NCBI GenBank assembly: GCA_013204555.1
Contig: JABMNO010000030.1
Span: 1 to 54,240 of the forward strand
Source: Chloroflexota bacterium
GTDB lineage: Bacteria; Chloroflexota; Dehalococcoidia; Lucifugimonadales; Lucifugimonadaceae
DNA length: 54,240 nucleotides
Direction: 5' to 3'
How positions within the stretch are numbered: position 1 is the first letter of the stretch; every line of letters starts with the position of its first letter. This document shows, piece after piece, positions 1 to 8,487 of the stretch. The translations under genes and the position numbers were made by a program. Under the pieces are notes generated by a model. It saw only the letters and a program-made list of their open reading frames with translations. It was not told the origin of the DNA and did not search any database.

Positions 1-419
1 GCAAGACGACGCACCTCGGCTTCTCCATCCCTCTAATGATTGGCGCCAAGATGGCAAAGCCTGAGCGCTTCTGCCTAAACATGATGGGAGATGGCGCATT
101 CGGTATGTCCGGGCTCGACATTGAAACATCTGCACGTGCAGGCATCCCAATCACCACGGTGCTCCTCAACAACGGCATCATGGCGACCTACCCCGGTGGA
201 TTCCCAACTGCGCAGGAGCGGTTCGGCGTATCCCACATGCAAGGCGACTACGCAGCCATCGCAATGGGAATGGGTGCGGAGGGCATCCGTGTTTCGAAAC
301 CAGCTGAAATGGGTCCAGCTATCAAGAAGGCGCAGCAACTCAATAGCGAAGGTAAAACGGTCCTCATCGATGTAAAGACCCGTAACGAAGATTCCCGCTC
401 ACCGGGCCGCTTCGTCTAG
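1..419 (+). CDS. ThDP-dependent enzyme, C-terminal part (partial at left edge)
   Basis: This is the C-terminal ThDP-binding domain of an acetolactate synthase/benzoylformate decarboxylase-like enzyme. The frame is open from base 3, so the N-terminal two thirds lie outside the window. The diphosphate-binding motif is visible: it starts at GDGAFGMSGLDIETSARAG and ends about 28 residues later at the NN of LLNNGIMATY. The family decarboxylates or ligates 2-oxo acids using thiamine diphosphate and Mg2+. The substrate cannot be read from this piece. The gene ends at TAG and is followed nine bases later by a strong hairpin terminator, so it is the last gene of its transcript. A complete relative lies at 34866-36503. 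Confidence 0.85.
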   Translation, partial: KTTHLGFSIPLMIGAKMAKPERFCLNMMGDGAFGMSGLDIETSARAGIPITTVLLNNGIMATYPGGFPTAQERFGVSHMQGDYAAIAMGMGAEGIRVSKPAEMGPAIKKAQQLNSEGKTVLIDVKTRNEDSRSPGRFV

Positions 420-427
420 AGCGAAAA

Positions 428-467
428 ATAACCGGGCTTCTCGCCGCAAGGTGAGAAGCCCGGTTAT
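428..467 (+). terminator. Rho-independent-type hairpin after the ThDP enzyme
   Basis: A perfect 15-bp inverted repeat has arms at 428-442 and 453-467 around a 10-nt loop. It starts nine bases after the stop codon of the partial ThDP gene. The T-run after it is weak (ATCGTTT), but an A-run lies on the other side, so it may act in both directions. Confidence 0.8.
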
Positions 468-511
468 CGTTTAACGGTCAACGCGCGGCCGGGCCGTAGT
501 TACGAGCATAA

Positions 512-551
512 AAATCAGGTTTCCTGAGGTCACCAGAAGGTCACCTGATTT
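512..551 (-). terminator. Hairpin terminator of the enolase-family gene
   Basis: The inverted repeat AAATCAGGT (512-520) / ACCTGATTT (543-551) is followed on the minus strand by a T-run (CCTGATTTTTATG). That suits termination of the minus-strand gene ending at 628. Confidence 0.6.
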
Positions 552-627
552 CTATGCGTCATCAAATAACTAACTCACTCGGACGCCGACGCGTTCCCCT
601 CACTTTTGGCGCAAGTGTGATCTTCGG

Positions 628-1782
628 TCACCAGTTGGTGTAAGACCCATCATTTCGATGCAGGTGCGGTGGCTCTGAGAACCTGAACGGTTCCGTCAAC
701 GCGTCTTCATCCACTTCGATGCCAAGACCAGGCTGATCCAGCACCGTCACCTTGCCCGGCTCGATCTTCGGTTGCACCGGGAAGAATTTAGGGTCGTAGA
801 AATTGTTGTCCTCCCCGGGGGATTCTCTAATCTCCAGCCACGAGAAGTTCGGTACCGCCATAGCCATATGAGATGTAGCCGCCACACAGATGGGGCCAAG
901 CGGATTGTGCGGCATCAGATCGATGTAGTGCGCCTCGCACCACCCGGCAACTTTCATCGCTTCGGTGATCCCGCCAACGTTGCAGACATCGATCCGTGCA
1001 AAGTTAGTCAGCCCCTTTTCGATATAAGGCAAGAACTGCCACTTTGAGGCGAACTCCTCTCCAAGAGCGAATGGGATATTCGTCATCTTGCGCAGTTCGA
1101 TATACGCCTCTGGCGTCTCATCTCGGATTGGCTCTTCGAGAAAATCCAACGTGTCTGGCCTGAGCTTATTGCAGAACGACGACGCCTCAGCCACTGACAA
1201 GCGGTGGTGGAAGTCGATTCCGATCACAGGCTCTGGGCCTAACGCCTCACGGGCAGCGTTCAACGCGACTGCGGTCTTTGCGATCATCTCCCGTGGCTCG
1301 TACAGGTTTTCATCTTCCTCGGCCTCGTAGTCCACGCTAAGTCGAAACGCCTTGTAGCCGGCGTCCCACAGTGACTGGCCCATCGCAACAAGCTCTTCAG
1401 TGTTTTTGCCGTTGCCGGAGGCGAACGTTGGAACCCAATCGCGCTGCTTGCCGCCCAACAGCTCGTAAACCGGGACACCAAGCTTCTTACCTACGATGTC
1501 GTACAGAGCGATATCGATGGCCGATATGGCGCCCGTGAGCACCCTGCCACCTTCGAAATACTGCGACCGATACATTTCTTGCCACATTCGACCCCGCTGC
1601 ATTGGATCCTGTCCCAACAAGAACTCTCGATAATGCTGCACAGCGCCCTGCACCGCCAACTCGCGGCCCGACACTCCAGACTCCCCCCAGCCGTATATCC
1701 CTTCGTCCGTCTCAATCTTCACCAACATCTGGTTGCGGGTTCCAATCCAAACGGGAAAAGTTTTGATGTCAGTGATCTTCAT
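628..1782 (-). CDS. Enolase-superfamily sugar-acid dehydratase, galactonate-dehydratase-like
   Basis: This 384-aa protein of the mandelate racemase/muconate lactonizing enzyme family most resembles D-galactonate/mannonate-type dehydratases. These remove water from aldonic acids to give 2-keto-3-deoxy sugar acids in the cytoplasm. The barrel shows D190-F-H192 (metal ligand plus general base, as in DgoD), E216 or E217 in FLEEP, E242 in LGEEF, and H292 in MPHNPLGP (general acid). The second-strand KxK lysines of racemases are absent (FRLSV), which fits a dehydratase using His192. Substrate assignment is by motif only. It has its own terminator at 512-551 and no operon partner on its strand. A GH51 arabinosidase and a second paralog nearby suggest a sugar-acid catabolic island. 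Confidence 0.85.
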   Translation of the reverse strand: MKITDIKTFPVWIGTRNQMLVKIETDEGIYGWGESGVSGRELAVQGAVQHYREFLLGQDPMQRGRMWQEMYRSQYFEGGRVLTGAISAIDIALYDIVGKKLGVPVYELLGGKQRDWVPTFASGNGKNTEELVAMGQSLWDAGYKAFRLSVDYEAEEDENLYEPREMIAKTAVALNAAREALGPEPVIGIDFHHRLSVAEASSFCNKLRPDTLDFLEEPIRDETPEAYIELRKMTNIPFALGEEFASKWQFLPYIEKGLTNFARIDVCNVGGITEAMKVAGWCEAHYIDLMPHNPLGPICVAATSHMAMAVPNFSWLEIRESPGEDNNFYDPKFFPVQPKIEPGKVTVLDQPGLGIEVDEDALTEPFRFSEPPHLHRNDGSYTNW

Positions 1783-1873
1783 TCGGGATGTCCTTCGATG
1801 AGAGTCAAAAAGCAGTAAGAGATTCCGGCGTTACTTTAGACCCAATTCCACCAGAGTTGAACCGACGATTGGC

Positions 1874-2284
1874 CTAGTCTGGCTGCAGCCAGTTCTCGAC
1901 CCGTAGATCAGGTAGACGTCCGAAGTGGCGTACATTGCCCGTTACGACGGTCAAATCATTCGCCAGGGCGATTGATGCGATGCGCAGATCAGGTTCTGCA
2001 AGTGGTGTGCCCGCTCGCTCAAGATCAGACCTGATTCGACCGTAAACTTCACCTGATTTCCGGTCAAAAGACAAAACCCAAACGTTTGGCCAAACGCGCT
2101 CATTCAACTTTTGCAAGAGCTCATCACGTCGCGAACTGTGATGCGCTCCATAAACCATTTCGCCCACAGTGATCGCCGAAGTGAACTGATCTTCAGGAGC
2201 CAGAGCGGCGAGGCGGATGATTAGGCCAGGCACAGGAGCAGGTTTCAAAATCTGACTCAATACCTCGGTGTCGAACAAATACAC
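1874..2284 (-). CDS. vapC: PIN-domain toxin (VapC family)
   Basis: This 136-aa PIN-domain protein is the likely ribonuclease toxin of a type II toxin-antitoxin pair. The acidic residues expected to bind Mg2+ are present: Asp5 in the N-terminal LFDTEVL, Glu42 in ITVGEMV, and Asp97/Asp99 in the PDLRIAS region, before TVVTGNVRHF, the usual VapC C-terminal block. It starts with GTG at 2284, three bases after the antitoxin stop codon, so the two are cotranscribed and probably translationally coupled. The target RNA is unknown; VapC proteins commonly cut tRNAs or rRNA. Confidence 0.88.
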   Translation of the reverse strand: MYLFDTEVLSQILKPAPVPGLIIRLAALAPEDQFTSAITVGEMVYGAHHSSRRDELLQKLNERVWPNVWVLSFDRKSGEVYGRIRSDLERAGTPLAEPDLRIASIALANDLTVVTGNVRHFGRLPDLRVENWLQPD

Positions 2285-2287
2285 GCG

Positions 2288-2575
2288 TTATTCCTCGAGA
2301 TGCACAGATCGGTCCTGATCTGCATCACGGAGCCGGTAGATTTCCTCAACCATCTGATCAATATCATCGTGTTCTGCCCACGCCCCAACAGCCGCGATCA
2401 ATCCCCTTTTCTGAGTAGCGGACTGCTCCAAAAGCTCCAGATCTTGGGCCGGGACCATGGCGACCATTGGTTTGCCATGTCGCTGGATCAAGAAGCGCTC
2501 ACCTTTGTACGTAACATGGCTCATCAGCTCGGAGAATCGCTTCTTCGCTTCTCCAACTCCCATCACATCAGCCAC
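2288..2575 (-). CDS. Phd/YefM-type antitoxin
   Basis: This antitoxin of about 95 aa has the typical N-terminal DNA-binding block VGEAKKRFSEL followed by RFLIQRHGKPMVAMVP. The C-terminal half is acidic and probably wraps the VapC toxin. I chose GTG 2575 because GAGG stands six bases upstream; the frame stays open to a TTG at 2581, and an ATG at 2563 is possible. Antitoxin-first order and a 3-nt gap to the toxin are standard for such modules. A palindrome just upstream (2605-2619) is a candidate autoregulatory operator. Confidence 0.87.
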   Translation of the reverse strand: MADVMGVGEAKKRFSELMSHVTYKGERFLIQRHGKPMVAMVPAQDLELLEQSATQKRGLIAAVGAWAEHDDIDQMVEEIYRLRDADQDRSVHLEE

Positions 2576-2604
2576 CCGCAACCTCGATCCATCATTGAGT
2601 CAAA

Positions 2605-2626
2605 ATGACATATTGTCATAATCATA
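2605..2626 (-). promoter_or_regulatory. Promoter/operator of the phd-vapC module
   Basis: ATGACA-TAT-TGTCAT (2605-2619) is a perfect 6-bp inverted repeat. It lies directly downstream of a good minus-strand -10 hexamer, TATGAT (2621-2626 on the complement), and 30 bases before the antitoxin start. The placement fits repression by the toxin-antitoxin complex. No convincing -35 is visible. Confidence 0.45.
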
Positions 2627-2755
2627 CTCAACTCAGGCCCGACCACTTCGTTGGCATGGAGCGCCGATTCCACTCGGCAACAAGACGCGCCACCTGCGCG
2701 AGCGTATGAAGTGAGCTATTCTGTGCCCCAAAACTGAAACACGTACTGAGGCCTC

Positions 2756-3928
2756 ATGAAAATCATCAAGCTTGAAGCGATACCGATGTCTGACCCTGTG
2801 CCTTCAGACCGCCAGCATCGTACCGACCTTGGGACGAAGGTGAAGTCTGACGCCACGCTTATCCGCGTGACCACTGATAACGGCTTCACAGGAATCGGAA
2901 CATCGCTTGGATCACCGCCTGTGGTCGCTGCGATCGTCGACCACGAACTCTCCTACGAAGTCGTTGGCGAAGACCCGATGTTCTCCGAACTTATCTACGA
3001 GAAGATGTACAACGGCTCGCGTGCCCAGCCTGCTCTTGAGACAGGCTGGGGCCAGCCTGAGCCCTCGCGGCGGCGCGGCATGGTGATGGAGGCGATTTCC
3101 GGCGTCGATATCGCGATCTGGGACGTGAAGGCACAGGCTCTTGGCATTCCTGTATACCAGGCCCTGGGAGCTGTGCGCAGTTCCGTGCGAGGCTACGCAT
3201 CCGGGGGCTGGGCTCCCGGCGATGAGGCGGAAGAAGAGCTTGGTGGTTACGCCGCAAAAGGCTTCGACGCGGTGAAGATGAGAGTGGTTGGCCGGGATGG
3301 GTTCTCCATTCCAAAAGCTGTGCGCCGTATTCGAGCAGCAAGACGAGGAATCGGTCCTGATGTGGAGCTGATGATTGATGCGCATGGCTCGCTGGACACT
3401 TCCACAGCCATCCGGCTTGCGAAAGAAGTCGAAGAGTTCGACATCTCCTGGTTCGAGGAGCCGGTGTCCGTAGACGATCACCGCGGTCAGGGGCTAGTTC
3501 GGAGCGCGACAAAGATCCCAATAGCGTCTGGAGAACGGGAATTCACGCGCCACGACTTCAACGATCTGATGGACCACGAGGCTATCGATATCGCCCAGCC
3601 TGATGTAGCGCGTGCGGGTGGTCTTACGGAGATCAGGCGTATTTCAGCGGTAACATCTGCACGTCAGGTGCGGCTTGCTCCGCATGCATGGGGCTCCGCA
3701 GTACTCTTTGCCGCCAGCATCCACGCTGCAATGGCATCGCCAAACTGCCACATTCTGGAAGTGTCACAGGGCTACATGCCAATGATGTGGGAACTATTCA
3801 ACGAACGGTTCGATGTCCGATCGGATGGATCAGTCCACGCCCCGGACAGACCGGGGCTGGGTTTCACTTTGCGGGATGATACACTTGAGCGGTTCAAGTA
3901 CGTCGCTGGCCCTGAGTACGACTTTTAG
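2756..3928 (+). CDS. Enolase-superfamily (mandelate racemase-like) enzyme
   Basis: This 390-aa protein is the second enolase-superfamily paralog in the window and differs from the first in its active site. It has K174-M-R176 at the end of the second strand, D208 in IDAHG, E234 in WFEEPV, E260 in SGEREF, D283 in QPDVARAGG and H310 in APHAWGS. This K plus His/Asp dyad arrangement is that of the mandelate-racemase subgroup, whose members abstract the alpha proton of a carboxylate and usually dehydrate acid sugars. The substrate cannot be predicted. It ends about 115 bases before the sialidase-fold gene on the same strand. Confidence 0.85.
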   Translation: MKIIKLEAIPMSDPVPSDRQHRTDLGTKVKSDATLIRVTTDNGFTGIGTSLGSPPVVAAIVDHELSYEVVGEDPMFSELIYEKMYNGSRAQPALETGWGQPEPSRRRGMVMEAISGVDIAIWDVKAQALGIPVYQALGAVRSSVRGYASGGWAPGDEAEEELGGYAAKGFDAVKMRVVGRDGFSIPKAVRRIRAARRGIGPDVELMIDAHGSLDTSTAIRLAKEVEEFDISWFEEPVSVDDHRGQGLVRSATKIPIASGEREFTRHDFNDLMDHEAIDIAQPDVARAGGLTEIRRISAVTSARQVRLAPHAWGSAVLFAASIHAAMASPNCHILEVSQGYMPMMWELFNERFDVRSDGSVHAPDRPGLGFTLRDDTLERFKYVAGPEYDF

Positions 3929-4044
3929 GACGACTTGCCAGCATGGACTTCCACCGATAGCACCGGAAGTGACTTGATAAACCTCGCAATTCGGCCTGGT
4001 TCGATTGTGACCGTCTATAACTCCAAACCACGTTGGAGGATCGT

Positions 4045-5121
4045 TTGTTCCGGATCACAGAAGGTCTGTTTGATCAGGCCGAGCCCGCCACTCTTGGCTT
4101 AACCAGCATTGTGGGTGACCACCCCAACCTCTACCTGGCGGTCGATAACGACTACAAGTTCTGCCATCACCCCAGCCTGACCGTGTTCCGCGATCGGCTT
4201 TACTGTTGCTGGTCAAACGGCGTTACCGGCGAAGATGAGCCTGGCCAGCGCGTACTCTTGAGTTCGAGTCTTGACGGGCGTTTGTGGTCTGAGCCAACCG
4301 TGGTGGTTCGGCCAGAGGCGGACAATTCTGCGCACGTTGCATCCGGATTCCACGTCACTGAAGACACGCTGGTCTGCTACTACAGCACGACCTATGGCGA
4401 TAACTTCCACGAGGACGTCCACCTGAGTGCTGTCGCCTCTTCAGATGGCGTTGAGTGGGGTGATCCCACGCGCATCACCTCGGGCTTCTTTATCGAAGGA
4501 CCAAGGAAGCTCGCAAACGGCCGACTGCTACTTGGAGGCGAGCACGTCGGAGACAAGAGAACGACTGCTGGCCTCCGCATGCGTCTCCTCTACTCTGATC
4601 ATCCAGATGGCCTTACTGGCTGGCAAGAAGCATCAGTCTCGCCCCAGGCTTCAGACGACTTTCAGTACACAGAGCCAAACATGGCGGTGCGCCCAGACGG
4701 AGTACCCGTTGTCGGGTTTCGCAGCCAAACGGGATATCTCTTCGCAAGTACAACTGGCGATAACGGCACAACATGGTCGACGCCTCAGATGACGAAATTC
4801 CCGGACTCCACTTCCCGATTTTTCCTGAGAACGCTAGCCAACGGTCAGACCATCCTGATCAACAACCCAGGCGCGACGCAGTACGACAGAAGCGTGCTTG
4901 CACTCTCAACCAGCGATGATGGCATCACCTTCTACCGCTCAGTGGCCCTGCGCAACGAGCCAGCAACGCAGGATTTCGGTGGCAAACACAAAGTTGATGG
5001 CTGGCAATATCCGAACGCGCTCGTCTGGAACGACTCCCTATACGTCGCCTACTCAATCAACAAAGAAGACATCGCCGTGACACGAGTCTCCATGGCTAAC
5101 TTGAAAACTGTATCGGCGTGA
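4045..5121 (+). CDS. Sialidase/neuraminidase-fold (BNR repeat) protein, cytoplasmic
   Basis: This six-bladed sialidase-fold protein of about 358 aa carries several Asp-box-like turns: SSSLDGRLWSEP, SSDGVEWGDP, TGDNGTTWSTP and STSDDGITF. I placed the start at TTG 4045 because GGAGG ends five bases upstream. An in-frame TTG at 4033 would overlap that Shine-Dalgarno. No signal peptide or membrane segment is visible, so it should act on imported oligosaccharides or on a non-sialoside substrate. Asp-boxes show the fold, not the activity, and I did not recognise a full sialidase arginine triad. It converges on the GH51 gene downstream. Confidence 0.65.
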   Translation: MFRITEGLFDQAEPATLGLTSIVGDHPNLYLAVDNDYKFCHHPSLTVFRDRLYCCWSNGVTGEDEPGQRVLLSSSLDGRLWSEPTVVVRPEADNSAHVASGFHVTEDTLVCYYSTTYGDNFHEDVHLSAVASSDGVEWGDPTRITSGFFIEGPRKLANGRLLLGGEHVGDKRTTAGLRMRLLYSDHPDGLTGWQEASVSPQASDDFQYTEPNMAVRPDGVPVVGFRSQTGYLFASTTGDNGTTWSTPQMTKFPDSTSRFFLRTLANGQTILINNPGATQYDRSVLALSTSDDGITFYRSVALRNEPATQDFGGKHKVDGWQYPNALVWNDSLYVAYSINKEDIAVTRVSMANLKTVSA

Positions 5122-5163
5122 GGCGCCCGTAAACGATCCCGGAGCTATCGGGTAATTTGGTGG

Positions 5164-6663
5164 CTATCGGGGCTGTGTTCCAATTCCACTGACGACCGCC
5201 ATGCCAAGCCGTGGCACGTCCACCGTGAGCACCCGGCCATCGACTTGAGCATGGCCGGCACGCGGCGACACCGTCTCCGGGGCCTCCCATGTGTTTGCCG
5301 CCATTGGGTCATCGCCTGAAATAATTTGCACTGTGCCCGGATCGATCACGTCTCGATCAGAAAATTCAATTCGTACGCTCACGCTTTCATCAAGAGACCT
5401 GTTCACCAGGAATGCGGCTGCTTCCCCCGTCTCTTGATCAAAACTTGCTGAGGCGTCCACGTACGGGACGTCGTTATGGTCACCGGCGTCATAACGCGGA
5501 GCGGTAACCACTGGTGTGAGCGAAACACCCTTTGCCGTCGCCGAATACATGGCGAGTGGGTAGTAGATGCTCTGCTTGAGTGTCCCGGTTGGGCTCGTCA
5601 TCACTGCGGCGATCACGTTCACGATTTGGGCGAGGCAGGCTACTTTTACGAGGTCGGCGCGCCGGATAAACGCGCTGAGGTACTGAGCGCAGACCAACGC
5701 GTCTTCCAGGTTGTAGACCTCATCCAGTTGCTCCGGCCCAACCTTCCACTGACCATCCCGGTTTTTGCCGCCCCGCTCTCGATACCAGACATTCCACTCG
5801 TCAAATGACAGATATACGTCGTGGGAGCTCTGTTTTACTCCCTTTACATAGGCGATCAAGCCAGCGTAATCATCCAGGATGCTGTCGATGATCACACCCT
5901 CGGCCAGAAAGGCCGGAGTATTGTTTTCGATGTTGCTCGAATAGCGGTGCGCGGAGATAAATTCGATATCGTCCCAGCAGACCTCCAGAACAGTCCGATC
6001 CCACTCGAGATAGGTGGCAACCTGACGCCCGGATGATCCTGCAGCCACCAGCTCGATAGTCGGGTCAATCCCGCGCATCAGTCGAGCCGCGTTGCGGGCT
6101 TTGAGCGCGTACTGATCCGCGGGCACGTGGCCTGCCTGCCATGGACCGTCCATCTCGTTGCCAAGGCACCACATTTTCACGCCGTAGGGTGAGTCAGCGC
6201 CGTTGGCTCGTCTGGCTTGCGCCCATTGGGTCTCTGTATTCAGATTGCAGTATTCAACCAGCGCTGCTGCTTCAGACGGCCCCAGAGTACCCAGATTCAC
6301 CGCCAGCATCGGTTCTGTGCCAACAGCGTTGCACCACTTCATGAACTCGTCTGTGCCAAATGTGTTCGGCTCAGTGGCTCTCCACGCGAAGTCCGGAAAT
6401 GGTTTGCGGTCCGGTCCTACGCCATCACGCCAATCGTAATTCGAGACGAAGTTGCCGCCCGGATAGCGAACATACGGCATGCCCAACCCGCTCATCGCCT
6501 GAACCACATCCTGGCGCAAACCGGCCTCGTCGGACAGTGCATTGCCGGGGTCGTACACACCGCCGTATATGGACCGGCCAAGGTGCTCCAGGAACCCGGA
6601 GAAAATACGCGGGTCGATTGGACCGGCGTTATAGGCGGTATCGAGATGTACTATGGCTTCCAA
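5164..6663 (-). CDS. abfA: Intracellular alpha-L-arabinofuranosidase, GH51
   Basis: This 499-aa GH51 enzyme is close to the usual 500-aa length of bacterial intracellular AbfA. It releases terminal L-arabinose from arabino-oligosaccharides by a retaining mechanism. The acid/base is E170 in WCLGNEMDGPW and the nucleophile E289 in LSFDEWNVWY; RYPGGNFVSNYDWRDG is the conserved N-terminal barrel block. Translation starts at TTG 6663 with AGGAG six bases upstream. There is no signal peptide, so substrate must be imported. It is divergent from the RNA ligase-like gene. Confidence 0.93.
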   Translation of the reverse strand: MEAIVHLDTAYNAGPIDPRIFSGFLEHLGRSIYGGVYDPGNALSDEAGLRQDVVQAMSGLGMPYVRYPGGNFVSNYDWRDGVGPDRKPFPDFAWRATEPNTFGTDEFMKWCNAVGTEPMLAVNLGTLGPSEAAALVEYCNLNTETQWAQARRANGADSPYGVKMWCLGNEMDGPWQAGHVPADQYALKARNAARLMRGIDPTIELVAAGSSGRQVATYLEWDRTVLEVCWDDIEFISAHRYSSNIENNTPAFLAEGVIIDSILDDYAGLIAYVKGVKQSSHDVYLSFDEWNVWYRERGGKNRDGQWKVGPEQLDEVYNLEDALVCAQYLSAFIRRADLVKVACLAQIVNVIAAVMTSPTGTLKQSIYYPLAMYSATAKGVSLTPVVTAPRYDAGDHNDVPYVDASASFDQETGEAAAFLVNRSLDESVSVRIEFSDRDVIDPGTVQIISGDDPMAANTWEAPETVSPRAGHAQVDGRVLTVDVPRLGMAVVSGIGTQPR

Positions 6664-6733
6664 TGAGGTCTCCTGCGGCTTAGTCTACCGACGCGAATCC
6701 GCAGTCTACCCTCCAAATACCGGAGATCAATGC

Positions 6734-7327
6734 ATGTCCCCGACTACGACCCTGAGAGCCGATACCGAACCGAATGACCGCTACGGCAATTCCTGCTACG
6801 TGCTCGCCATACCGGCGAGTAAACGTCTGGTTGATGCGCAACAAGAGATCTGGCGGCGATTCCCGTCTGATCGTTCTGCCATTTCCGCTCATATCACCGT
6901 AAAAGGCACTTTTGTGCGTATCAGCGACCTGGACGAAGTGCGGCAGATAGCTCGGACCGTAACGTCAGAGGTCCAGCAATTCTGGATTAGCTTTGATCAG
7001 GCAGAAATTGAATGGCGATCAAAGTCCGGGGTTCTAAAGGCTCCCTCCTTCCCGGCGATTCAGCATCTCCATGACACCCTGGTGAAGCTAATCTCACCCA
7101 TAAGCCAACTCCGGTACCCGGACGACCCGTACAAAGTCCACATGAGCCTGACATCAGAATATGAGCCCGGTTCACTTCACGACATCAAGGCCGCATTCGA
7201 GGATTTCGACTATGGTCCGGGATTCCAGGCCGAGTCTGTCGATCTAATTGGTCGAGTTGGACTCGCAATCGGCGGCGAGTGGCGACTTATCGAACGCTTC
7301 CCGTTGTCAATTCCAGAAAATTCGTGA
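6734..7327 (+). CDS. thpR: 2'-5' RNA ligase family protein (2H phosphoesterase)
   Basis: This protein of about 197 aa belongs to the LigT/2H phosphoesterase family. The two catalytic tetrapeptides are HITV (in SAHITVKGTF) and HMSL (in VHMSLTSEY), about 80 residues apart. Such enzymes usually hydrolyse or form 2'-5' or cyclic phosphodiesters on RNA or nucleotides. I chose ATG 6734, which has GGAG eight bases upstream. The frame extends to 6653, but that would overlap the divergent GH51 start and its Shine-Dalgarno. It stands alone. Confidence 0.8.
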   Translation: MSPTTTLRADTEPNDRYGNSCYVLAIPASKRLVDAQQEIWRRFPSDRSAISAHITVKGTFVRISDLDEVRQIARTVTSEVQQFWISFDQAEIEWRSKSGVLKAPSFPAIQHLHDTLVKLISPISQLRYPDDPYKVHMSLTSEYEPGSLHDIKAAFEDFDYGPGFQAESVDLIGRVGLAIGGEWRLIERFPLSIPENS

Positions 7328-7508
7328 GTAAGGGTACTGTCCGGTTGGTGCAGGCAGGGATGCCCGCAGTACGTGGGGGATTTCGAAAGTGGCGCGTGGC
7401 AGGGGGGGCAAAGAGGGTACATGTCCGCCTGAGACGGATGCCGCTACGTGGGATTCGCGTTTGTTTGGGAAGCGACGTTCGTTAAGGAAGTGACCTCACC
7501 GGTGCAGC

Positions 7509-7514
7509 TATACT
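7509..7514 (+). promoter_or_regulatory. -10 element upstream of the TfoX-N gene
   Basis: TATACT in the context GCAGCTATACTCG closely matches the boxes upstream of the lipoprotein (27915) and coaX (42965). It would give a leader of about 32 nt before the start at 7553. No clear -35 is visible. Confidence 0.4.
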
Positions 7515-7552
7515 CGCAGCGCGAGGATCTGCATGAGAACGGGAGGTTCGCC

Positions 7553-7894
7553 ATGGCCAAAAAGAGTGAGAAACAAGCATCAGCGGCAGCCTCTGTCACC
7601 GCTGAAATGGTTGAAGCGCTCAGGCCCGTTGGAGAGATCACATCAAAGTCGATGTTCGGCGGCTTTGGCATCTTCGAAAGCGGCACTATGTTCGCCCTCG
7701 TGAACGCTAAGGCCCAGCTACACTTCCGAGCCGATGCCACGATGAGGACGCGCTACGAAAACGCCGGAAGCACTCAGCACAAACCAATGCCCTACTTTGA
7801 AGTTCCCGCAGATGTTCTGGATGATGATTCGCTATTGGTCGAGTGGGCAGAAGAAGCAACCCGTGTTGCGCACGCTGCGAAGAAGAAAAAGTAA
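7553..7894 (+). CDS. TfoX N-terminal domain protein
   Basis: This 113-aa protein consists of a single TfoX_N domain (SKSMFGGFGIFESGTMFALV ... LHFRAD ... MPYFEVPADVL). It lacks the TfoX C-terminal domain of gammaproteobacterial competence regulators. The start at 7553 is set by GGGAGG six bases upstream. The C-terminus is a lysine run. Stand-alone TfoX_N proteins are widespread and of unproven function, so a competence role should not be assumed. Confidence 0.82.
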   Translation: MAKKSEKQASAAASVTAEMVEALRPVGEITSKSMFGGFGIFESGTMFALVNAKAQLHFRADATMRTRYENAGSTQHKPMPYFEVPADVLDDDSLLVEWAEEATRVAHAAKKKK

Positions 7895-8016
7895 AGGTGC
7901 CGGTTAACGCTCAATCCGCTGCGTGACAAAGTGAGACCGGGCGTAGAGTTCGGCCAGGGGCGCCCTTAGAGAAACGTGAGTGTGAGCGTATCTCGATCAT
8001 CCCGTTGCCAACTCAA

Positions 8017-8487
8017 TTACTCAGGACTGTCGGTAACGGGGCCTCCGATCACAGTCCCTTTCCATTCCTCAAACTGTGCGGGATCCAATCGCTCGATTCC
8101 AGGCAGCTTGTCAAAATCTTTATCTGCCGAAACTATCCTGTGAAGACCTATCCTGTGCATCACCGACACGTGGAGCAAATCTCGGGCACTGGAATCGCTA
8201 TTGTCATCAGCAAGTTTGGAGGCATATTTCACGTCTGATTCAAGAATCGACTCAACACGGTCTCGCATGATCTCGCTGAACCGATCAAACGCCTTCCGTC
8301 CATCAGACCAAATCTTCAGTGCAAGATATCGATGCAACAGTTCCTGCAGCACCTCAGCATCCGTCACAAACGCTTCAGGATGCGCCGCAGCGAGCATCAG
8401 TATGCGCACACATGGCGTCTTCAGACCGTGAGCGCGGCCTGCGGCATAGATTGGCACATTCGCATCAATGAACGCTGCCGGACTCAT
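8017..8487 (-). CDS. PIN-domain protein, probable toxin
   Basis: This 156-aa PIN-domain protein has conserved acidic positions in AFIDANVPIY, in VTDAEVLQELLHRY, and in SSARDLLHVSVM followed by RIVSADKDFD. It is the second toxin-antitoxin toxin candidate of the window and belongs to a different PIN subgroup from the one at 1874. Its start overlaps the end of the ribbon-helix-helix gene by 23 bases, so the two are translationally linked. The RNA target is unknown. Confidence 0.82.
   Translation of the reverse strand: MSPAAFIDANVPIYAAGRAHGLKTPCVRILMLAAAHPEAFVTDAEVLQELLHRYLALKIWSDGRKAFDRFSEIMRDRVESILESDVKYASKLADDNSDSSARDLLHVSVMHRIGLHRIVSADKDFDKLPGIERLDPAQFEEWKGTVIGGPVTDSPE

Noticed and set aside
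7448..7894. Competence regulator TfoX/Sxy
   Set aside because: Only the N-terminal domain is present; stand-alone TfoX_N proteins have no shown competence role.
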